35,456 nt of DNA from an uncultured bacterium (GTDB lineage: Bacteria; Vulcanimicrobiota; Xenobia; Xenobiales; Xenobiaceae): positions 1-35,456 of the forward strand of contig OMRK01000197.1 of NCBI GenBank assembly GCA_900313515.1. Direction: 5' to 3'. This document shows positions 29,680-35,456 of this stretch, piece after piece. Every line of letters starts with the position of its first letter. The first letter of the stretch is position 1. A model generated the notes under the pieces. That model had not been told where the DNA came from. It did not search any database and saw only the letters and a program-made list of their open reading frames with translations. Both the position numbers and the translations under genes were made by a program.

Positions 29680-29708
29680 GATAAATTTGCGCAGCTTTTG
29701 AGGTTAAT

Positions 29709-31163
29709 ATGGATAATAAAAACAACTCTGCATCTGTAGATAGCGACCTTGCCCCTAAGAGCTATTTTATCAACACTTATGGTTGCCAGATGAATGTCTA
29801 CGATTCTGAAATTATCGGAGCTCTGTTAGAGGAGCGTGGGCTATATATGGCGGAGCGGGAAGGCGATGCTGATGTAGTTGTTTTTAATACCTGCTGTATT
29901 CGTGACAATGCCGATCAGAAGGTCTATGGACGCCTTGGAGATTTTAAGGGTCTAAGGGATAGCAACCCCAATTTTGTGCTTATTGTATCTGGCTGCCTGG
30001 CTCAGAAGGATAAGGAGGCTTTGAGGGAACGTTTTCCCCAAGTTGACATAGTTTTAGGTACACATCAGATTAAAAATGTGGTAGCATGCCTGGATGGGGT
30101 CTTGGAGAAGCGCCGTAGGTTGGCTCAGCTTAAGAAGGCGGCTGAAGCGGTTCAAGGTCCCAAGGAACAGGTGCGAGCCCAACGAGATCTGCGCCATGAA
30201 AAACGTGAATTGAACTGCGGTTTGGTAAGAGTTGGGTCCAAGGGCAATCACTTGGATTTGGAGGCGCGTCCGACCAATAGTTTTATGGCTATGGTTCCCA
30301 TTTCTGTGGGTTGTAACCAGTGGTGCACTTACTGCATAGTTCCGCATGTCCGTGGTCCTCTGCACAGTCGCCCCCTGTTTGGGGTTTTGGCTGAGGTTGG
30401 TCGTTTGGCGGGTCAGGGTTGCAAAGATATTACGCTTTTAGGACAAAACGTTAACGATTACGGTCGTGATTTGCGTTTGGAGGAGGGGTTTGCAGAACTT
30501 TTGGATGCTTTGGGCCCGGAGCGCGTTGGCCGTTTCCGTCTGCGTTTTACCTCGCCGCATCCGGCCTATTTTACTCAGCGAGCCATTGAAGCCATGGCCC
30601 AAAATCCCAATGTTTGCCCACATGTCCACCTGCCTTTGCAGTCCGGTGATGATGGTATTTTGGACGTTATGCATCGCCGTTACACTAGTCGGGAATTTTT
30701 AGGATTGGTGAAGCGTATGCGCCAAGCTATTCCGGGATTGTGCATAACTACTGATATTATTGTAGGGTTTGCTGGTGAGACAGAAGAGCAATTTAGGCAT
30801 ACTTTGGAAGTTGTTAAGGAAGTGCGCTTCGATTCGGCTTTTATGTTCGCTTATTCTGAGCGTCCCGGCACTCCTGGGGCTAGGTTCCCCACTCAGGTTC
30901 CCGAAGAAGAACGTATGGATCGTTTGCACCGTTTGATCGAGGTTCAGAATGAGATCTCCGAGGAACTCAATCAGTCCAGGATCGGTCAGGAGACGGAGTT
31001 ACTGATTGAGGGGCCCAGCAAGAAGAATTCCCGTCGTTACACCGGTCGCTCGCCGGAGCATTGGTTGGTGCACGTAGATAGTGACAGCGACATTACAGGA
31101 AAGCTAGTAAAGGTGCGCTTAGAGGAACCTTACATGTGGGGATTTGTGGGAAAGTTAATATAG
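29709..31163 (+). CDS. miaB: tRNA-2-methylthio-N6-dimethylallyladenosine synthase
   Basis: A 484-residue radical-SAM methylthiotransferase that adds a methylthio group to i6A37 of tRNAs. The N-terminal domain has INTYGCQMNVYDSE (Cys26), NTCCIRDNADQKVYGRLG (Cys62) and SGCLAQ (Cys96), which hold the auxiliary cluster. The radical-SAM motif is C-x-x-x-C-x-x-C at Cys202, 206 and 209 (CNQWCTYC). A TRAM domain forms the end (LLIEGPSKKN...). NTC-x-IRDNA and VPHVRG speak for MiaB rather than RimO. About 35-40 residues richer in charge lie before the radical-SAM domain (residues 130-190), making it longer than usual (440-460). GAGG five bases before the ATG; 29 bases after the protease gene. Confidence 0.96.
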   Translation: MDNKNNSASVDSDLAPKSYFINTYGCQMNVYDSEIIGALLEERGLYMAEREGDADVVVFNTCCIRDNADQKVYGRLGDFKGLRDSNPNFVLIVSGCLAQKDKEALRERFPQVDIVLGTHQIKNVVACLDGVLEKRRRLAQLKKAAEAVQGPKEQVRAQRDLRHEKRELNCGLVRVGSKGNHLDLEARPTNSFMAMVPISVGCNQWCTYCIVPHVRGPLHSRPLFGVLAEVGRLAGQGCKDITLLGQNVNDYGRDLRLEEGFAELLDALGPERVGRFRLRFTSPHPAYFTQRAIEAMAQNPNVCPHVHLPLQSGDDGILDVMHRRYTSREFLGLVKRMRQAIPGLCITTDIIVGFAGETEEQFRHTLEVVKEVRFDSAFMFAYSERPGTPGARFPTQVPEEERMDRLHRLIEVQNEISEELNQSRIGQETELLIEGPSKKNSRRYTGRSPEHWLVHVDSDSDITGKLVKVRLEEPYMWGFVGKLI

Positions 31164-31301
31164 ATCTGTCTGAACCTACTCTGCCGTTATGCTTTTTAGT
31201 GCGGGGCAGGATAAAGCCTTTCTGGGAGCAAAGTTCAAGAGCCGTTTTTTTTTTTGAATTAACTGAAAAAGCAGAACATAGAGTTTTAGGGGAATAAGGT
31301 T

Positions 31302-32684
31302 ATGAGGATTCTTTTTTTAGCGGCTGAGGCTGTTCCTTATGTTAAGGTTGGCGGGCTTGGCGATGTCGCCGGTGCTCTGCCCCAGGCTTTGCGTTGTCTG
31401 GGCCACGATGTCCGTTTGATGATGCCGCGTTATGGGCTGCTCGATGCAAAAAAGCTGGGATTAGTGAAGGTATTGGATAACTTTCCCGTGCAGATGGATT
31501 GGCGTCACGAAGAGTGCCAGCTTTGGAAGAATCCCAAAACGGATGATCGCCTGATAGAGAATCAGTATTTCTTTGGCTCACGCTTTCAGGTATACGGTTG
31601 CGGTGATGAGATTGAACAATTTGTGCTCTTCTGTCGAGCGGCTTTGGAAGCTTGCCGTTTAGAAGGTTGGGTGCCCGATGTTGTGCATGCTAACGATTGG
31701 CATACGGCAGCGGCCATTCGTCTGGCCTGGGCCGCTCCCAAACGTCCTGGGTTGGTTTTCACCATCCACAACATGGCCCACCAAGGAAATCAACGCCCGG
31801 ATGGGTGGCCGCTTTTGGGTGTGTACGATGGGCGTGGTCCTATGAACCTTATGGAACAGGCCATATACTGCGCCGACAAAGTAACCACTGTGAGCCCCAA
31901 TTATGCCCATGAGATCCGTCGCCCCGAGTTTAGCTTCGGTTTAGATGGCATCTTGCGTAGCAAGGGAGATAATCTGGTAGGTATTGTTAACGGCATAGAT
32001 ACGGATAGTTACAATCCGGCCACCGATCCCGCCATTGTTGCCAACTATAGTGATAAGAATTTGGAGGGCAAGTCCGTCTGCAAGAGGGCTCTGTTGAAAC
32101 GCTTCCACCTGCCTGTAGAAGATGGAGCGCCGGTGATAGGCGTAGTTTCCCGGTTAGATTTCCAAAAGGGTATGGATCTGGTAATTCAGGCTGTTTACGA
32201 TATCGTCAATTATTCTGATTTTAAGTTGGTGATCTTGGGCAGTGGGAATCACGATCTGGAAAATCTGGTAAACAAGGCGGTGGAGACGTACCCAGACAGG
32301 GTGGCTTGTTACATAGGCTTCAATGGGGCCCTGGCTCGCACGATTTATGCCGGCAGTGATATGTTCCTTATGCCCAGTCTCTTTGAACCCTGTGGATTGA
32401 GTCAGATGATCGCCATGCGCTATGGTACTTTGCCGATAGTTAGGGCCACGGGTGGCTTGGTGGATACCGTCGCGGAAAATGCTGAGGGTGGAGGGACAGG
32501 ATACCGCTTCTACGGTTACTCGGTAGAAGACCTGTTAACCGCTCTGGGCAAGGCTCAGGAACATTATGTATACTGCCCCGATTTGTGGTACCGCACCCAG
32601 TTGCGGGCTATGCGTTCCGATTTCAGTTGGGAGCGTTCGGCCCATGAGTACGATAAGTTGTATCGGGAGTTGGCAGTTAAGTGA
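31302..32684 (+). CDS. glgA: Glycogen synthase (ADP-glucose type, GT5)
   Basis: A 460-residue glycosyltransferase of family GT5 that extends alpha-1,4-glucan chains from a nucleotide-glucose. The N-terminal K-x-G-G-L motif is KVGGLGDVAGALPQ (residues 15-28). VPDVVHANDWHTAA, FTIHNMAHQG, VTTVSPNYAHEI and GIVNGIDTDSYNP follow. The C-terminal half has VSRLDFQKGMDL and the acidic loop with FLMPSLFEPCGLSQMIAMRYG, here in parts FLMPSLFEPCG and LSQMIAMRYG. These are the family signatures, and the length is typical (about 470-480). GGGG nine bases before the ATG. It stands between miaB and the pilT-like gene with 138- and 184-base gaps; no other glycogen genes lie in the window. Confidence 0.94.
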   Translation: MRILFLAAEAVPYVKVGGLGDVAGALPQALRCLGHDVRLMMPRYGLLDAKKLGLVKVLDNFPVQMDWRHEECQLWKNPKTDDRLIENQYFFGSRFQVYGCGDEIEQFVLFCRAALEACRLEGWVPDVVHANDWHTAAAIRLAWAAPKRPGLVFTIHNMAHQGNQRPDGWPLLGVYDGRGPMNLMEQAIYCADKVTTVSPNYAHEIRRPEFSFGLDGILRSKGDNLVGIVNGIDTDSYNPATDPAIVANYSDKNLEGKSVCKRALLKRFHLPVEDGAPVIGVVSRLDFQKGMDLVIQAVYDIVNYSDFKLVILGSGNHDLENLVNKAVETYPDRVACYIGFNGALARTIYAGSDMFLMPSLFEPCGLSQMIAMRYGTLPIVRATGGLVDTVAENAEGGGTGYRFYGYSVEDLLTALGKAQEHYVYCPDLWYRTQLRAMRSDFSWERSAHEYDKLYRELAVK

Positions 32685-32868
32685 GCCGCTTTTAGCAGTG
32701 AAGCCCAGCACCGGCTCAACGGTTTCCGGAACTTGGGAAGTCGGTGAGGCAGATTGCACCGTTGGTTCTCTTTAAGGGATGGCCTTGGCTGCGTTCCGGT
32801 GGAGGAACCTGCCCGTAAATGGCAAAACAGTGCCAAGTTTTTGGTTCGGAGAGAAAGGACTTTATGGC

Positions 32869-33999
32869 ATGAGTATCAATTCCGTTGCTTCTATGGGCGG
32901 GCGGCGCCCCTCTACCGTAGATACTGCAGCGCTACTGCGCTGTGCAGTGGAGATGCAGGCCTCCGATATTCATTTGAAATCTAATCAGATGCCCATGGTA
33001 CGCATCAACGGTGAGCTCTCCCCCATGCCTGGTTTCCCCGTTTTCAGTGCCAGTGGGGTGCGGGGGATAATCTCCTCGTTTTTAGATGATAAGAAGCGCA
33101 AAGAATGGGAATTGAACCTGGAACTAGATACTGCCATTGAGTCCGAAGGTGTGGGGCGTTTTCGCATTAATGCCTATTTTGATCGCCAAGGACCGGCGGC
33201 CGCTTTGCGCTTTATACCTGCCCACATTCCTTCCTTCGAGGAGATAGGTTTAGACAAGTCCTTGAGAGATCAGCTCCTTCCTGAGGCAGGGTTGGTTTTG
33301 GTGACGGGTGCAGCCGGCATGGGTAAGTCTACAACTCTGGCCGTGCTTTTGGATACGGTTCTTAAAGACCGTTCCACTCATGTCCTGACTCTGGAAGATC
33401 CCATAGAGTTCGTGCTCAATCCTCAAAAGGGGATCGTCAGCCAGCGTGAAGTCGGTAAGCATACGCACTCGTTTGACAATGCCTTTAATAGTGGTCTGCG
33501 TCAGGATCCTGATATAATCTTGATCGGAGAGTTGCGTGATGCCCATGCCATAGAGATGGCCTTAACTATCGCCGAGACCGGCCATCTGGTTTTAGCAAGC
33601 CTACACAGTCCCGATGCCACTGGCACTATTGAGCGTATTTTGGGTGTGGTTCCTTCTGAACATCAACCCCAGGCCCGCACTCAGTTAGCCAGTAGCCTCA
33701 AGGCCATAATATCCCAGAAGCTTCTGTTGCGTCGGGATGGGGCGGGACGGATTGCGGCTCGTGAGATTCTGTTCAATGTCCCAGCTATAGCCGCCTTAAT
33801 TCGGGACGGCCGCATCCATCAGATCTATTCGATGATCGAAATGAATGGCGAGGCTGGCATGCAGACCATGGAAGCTTCGTTGGCTGCACTCCACAGCGCT
33901 GGTTTGATAACTGCCGCTGAAGCCAGGTTGAATGCTTTCCGTCCGGATAACTTGCGTCTTTCGAATGAGGGTACTGGTGGTAAGAAGGGACGCCGCTAG
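32869..33999 (+). CDS. PilT/PilU-type pilus retraction ATPase
   Basis: A 376-residue secretion-superfamily ATPase. The N-terminal part has MQASDIHLKSNQMPMVRING, the PilT/PilB signature. Walker A is GAAGMGKST (residues 147-155), and the Asp box is THVLTLEDPIEF. SQREVGKHTHSF and QDPDIILIGELRD precede the His box, MALTIAETGHLVLASLHSP. The Walker A loop reads GAAGMGKST where most PilT have GPTGSGKST. It probably powers pilus retraction or fibre disassembly. A frame continues upstream to 32779, but AAGGA nine bases before the ATG at 32869 and the family start favour the shorter form. No other pilus gene is in the window, as is common for pilT. Confidence 0.9.
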   Translation: MSINSVASMGGRRPSTVDTAALLRCAVEMQASDIHLKSNQMPMVRINGELSPMPGFPVFSASGVRGIISSFLDDKKRKEWELNLELDTAIESEGVGRFRINAYFDRQGPAAALRFIPAHIPSFEEIGLDKSLRDQLLPEAGLVLVTGAAGMGKSTTLAVLLDTVLKDRSTHVLTLEDPIEFVLNPQKGIVSQREVGKHTHSFDNAFNSGLRQDPDIILIGELRDAHAIEMALTIAETGHLVLASLHSPDATGTIERILGVVPSEHQPQARTQLASSLKAIISQKLLLRRDGAGRIAAREILFNVPAIAALIRDGRIHQIYSMIEMNGEAGMQTMEASLAALHSAGLITAAEARLNAFRPDNLRLSNEGTGGKKGRR

Positions 34000-34005
34000 G
34001 AGGTA

Positions 34006-34041
34006 GGCGGTGTGCGCTTCCCGCATTCGGCGGTGTGCGCT
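34006..34041 (+). repeat. Short direct repeat, 13 bases
   Basis: GGCGGTGTGCGCT occurs at 34006-34018 and again at 34029-34041, just after the pilT-like gene. Nothing else identifies it. Confidence 0.5.
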
Positions 34042-34161
34042 GGCGGAAAGCCTGTTACGTTTGGAAAGTTTCATTCTTTTTGAGTCTGCAGCTTTTTCGT
34101 TTGTTGAAGAACGAGGGAGGTGAGGCTCTTTTTTTTTGGGGGAACTTGGAGGTTGCTAAAA

Positions 34162-35456
34162 ATGAATTCGCAGAAGAGATGGTGGCTAAGCTTAGCTTTG
34201 GGGATTGGCTTATTGATAGGAGGTTCTCCAGCTGAGGCGGGGACACAGGGAGAAGATACGTCCTGCATTGGAAAGTGCCCAGGTTCCCATGGCGGTCAGT
34301 GCGCCTCTCAGCTGCAGAAGTATTCGTCGGCCGAAAAGCTTCAAAAAAGTTCTAAAACATGCCACTGTAAAAATGATCAAGGCCACCAGAAATGCGTTAG
34401 CTCTGCAGATAAGGCCGAGGTAAAGAGTAGTAGCCAGTCCGAGCAGGGCTGGTGCCGATCTGCCCGGGATTTGTCTTTGGAACCGGGGCGCCCAGTGCAA
34501 GAGCGCACCATCACCATTTTGCATGTCAACGATGTGCATGGCAGTATTGAGCCTGGAATTGACCACAAAATAGACAAAAATTCGAAGGTCGGTGGTTTGG
34601 CCTGGCTGGCTACTCTTATCAAAAATGAGCAGGCTAAAGATCCTAAGTCCACCATTCTTCTAAATGGTGGCGACTTGGCCGAGGGTAGCATGATCTCCTA
34701 CATGAGCAAGGGAGTAGGTTTTTGTAAGGCTTTGCATAGCCTCAATTTTGATGCCGTTACTTTAGGAAACCATGAATTTTCTTGGGGTCAGGAAGCGCTG
34801 GCTAATATGCTGGAGGCCTTAGATCTGCCGGTTGTAAATGCTAATATTGAGCAACTTTCCACCGGCATGCCTATGAAGGGTGTTAAGCCTTACCGGATTA
34901 TCGAGGTAGAGGGAGTCAAGGTGGGAATTTTAGGCCTAGACACTCCCGACATTCGGCATTTTATTGCAGCGAAAAAATTGGATGACCTGCTCTTCCGTCA
35001 GTCGGCAGATACAGTTAAATGGTATTTGCCTCTTATGCGCCAGGCCGGCGCCGATCTGTGTGTAGTGCTCTCTCACATAGGTTATGAGGATGATCTGAAG
35101 CTAGCCCAAGAGGTGCCTGGTATAGATTTGATCGTAGGAGCGCACAGCCACACCGTTTTGCCGCAGGGTCAGACCTCCAATAATATCTTGATAGCCCAGG
35201 CTGGTTTTGCCGCCAAGTATCTTGGTAAGGTGCAGTTGCAGTTGGTTGGTAGTCCAGGCTCCTGGCGCTTAATCGATGCCAAGGCTCAGCTTATTCCGGT
35301 CATCTGCGATCAAATTGAGCCCGACAAAGAAGTCGAGAGAATTTTAAAACCGTACTGCGATGAGGCTGCAAAAATGGCTGAACAAGTGGTGGCTCAGACC
35401 CAAGAGGAGGTTCTCTTTGCCCACCGATCGGCGGCTAAGCTGAATCAGATTCATGC
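34162..35456 (+). CDS. Secreted 5'-nucleotidase / metallophosphoesterase, N-terminal part
   Basis: The gene runs off the right edge; 431 residues are visible. A signal peptide (residues 1-26, ending SPAEA-GT) precedes a region of about 80 residues with seven cysteines (35, 39, 47, 67, 69, 78, 98). The catalytic domain follows: ILHVNDVHGSIEP (119-131) with metal ligands in the D-x-H motif, NGGDLAEGS (168-176), LGNHEFSWG (201-209), LSHIGYEDD and VGAHSHT. This is the UshA/YfkN-type order of 5'-nucleotidases and 2',3'-cyclic phosphodiesterases; the nucleotide-binding C-terminal domain would follow outside the window. It probably frees nucleosides and phosphate outside the membrane. GGAGG eight bases before the ATG fixes the start. 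Confidence 0.93.
   Translation, partial: MNSQKRWWLSLALGIGLLIGGSPAEAGTQGEDTSCIGKCPGSHGGQCASQLQKYSSAEKLQKSSKTCHCKNDQGHQKCVSSADKAEVKSSSQSEQGWCRSARDLSLEPGRPVQERTITILHVNDVHGSIEPGIDHKIDKNSKVGGLAWLATLIKNEQAKDPKSTILLNGGDLAEGSMISYMSKGVGFCKALHSLNFDAVTLGNHEFSWGQEALANMLEALDLPVVNANIEQLSTGMPMKGVKPYRIIEVEGVKVGILGLDTPDIRHFIAAKKLDDLLFRQSADTVKWYLPLMRQAGADLCVVLSHIGYEDDLKLAQEVPGIDLIVGAHSHTVLPQGQTSNNILIAQAGFAAKYLGKVQLQLVGSPGSWRLIDAKAQLIPVICDQIEPDKEVERILKPYCDEAAKMAEQVVAQTQEEVLFAHRSAAKLNQIH

Noticed and set aside
31181-31257. Terminator after miaB
   Set aside because: There is a run of 11 T at 31245-31255, but no stem directly before it; the small stem at 31181-31209 is too far away.
34120-34140. Terminator after the pilT-like gene
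   Set aside because: A run of T follows GAGGCTC, but no convincing stem precedes it.

Overview
This 35.5 kb stretch is bacterial chromosome with dense genes, about half GC by eye, and a mixture of housekeeping genes and envelope-associated genes of unknown function. The housekeeping set (gltX end, leuS, hemL, miaB, rdgB, hpf, glgA) shows a bacterium that makes tetrapyrroles from glutamate, has a glycogen synthase, and carries a PilT-type ATPase. Shine-Dalgarno sites (AGGAGG-like) are common, and several genes start with TTG or GTG. The divergence of the proteins and the many genes without a recognisable family suggest an uncultured deep lineage. A relative of Cyanobacteria/Melainabacteria or Eremiobacterota/Xenobia would fit, but that is a weak inference from protein style only. 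No phage, transposase, CRISPR, tRNA or rRNA was seen.

Left part (1-10.7 kb): the end of gltX on the plus strand overlaps a long minus-strand gene train. Read in transcription order it holds a DUF58 protein, a membrane transglutaminase with a Lys/Asp-rich linker, a structured 322-base spacer, a MoxR AAA+ ATPase, a secreted TPR protein, a calcineurin-like phosphoesterase, a second MoxR ATPase and a HAD hydrolase. MoxR-DUF58-transglutaminase is a known conserved partnership. The second MoxR and the TPR/phosphoesterase pair between the two ATPases are additions.

Middle part (10.8-19.3 kb): the plus strand carries an APH-like kinase, an exported YVTN beta-propeller, a TSCPD-domain protein and leuS with a clear terminator. 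Next come minus-strand small genes: an 88-residue protein, two tandem paralogous two-helix membrane proteins and a Bax inhibitor-1/YccA protein. A divergent secreted protein follows on the plus strand.

Right part (19.5-35.5 kb): the plus strand carries a small conserved protein, an MBL-fold hydrolase and a three-gene overlapping operon of unknown proteins. The minus strand then carries rdgB with a coiled-coil partner, and hemL. An AT-rich repeat cluster separates hemL from the plus-strand series hpf, a double zinc-ribbon protein, an S41 protease, miaB, glgA, a pilT-like gene and a truncated 5'-nucleotidase.

The most unusual items are the unknown operon at 20705-23551, the tandem paralogs at 16466-17420, the structured spacer at 6519-6840, the dispersed AT-rich repeat family, and the two abutting 12-bp palindromes near 12.83 kb.
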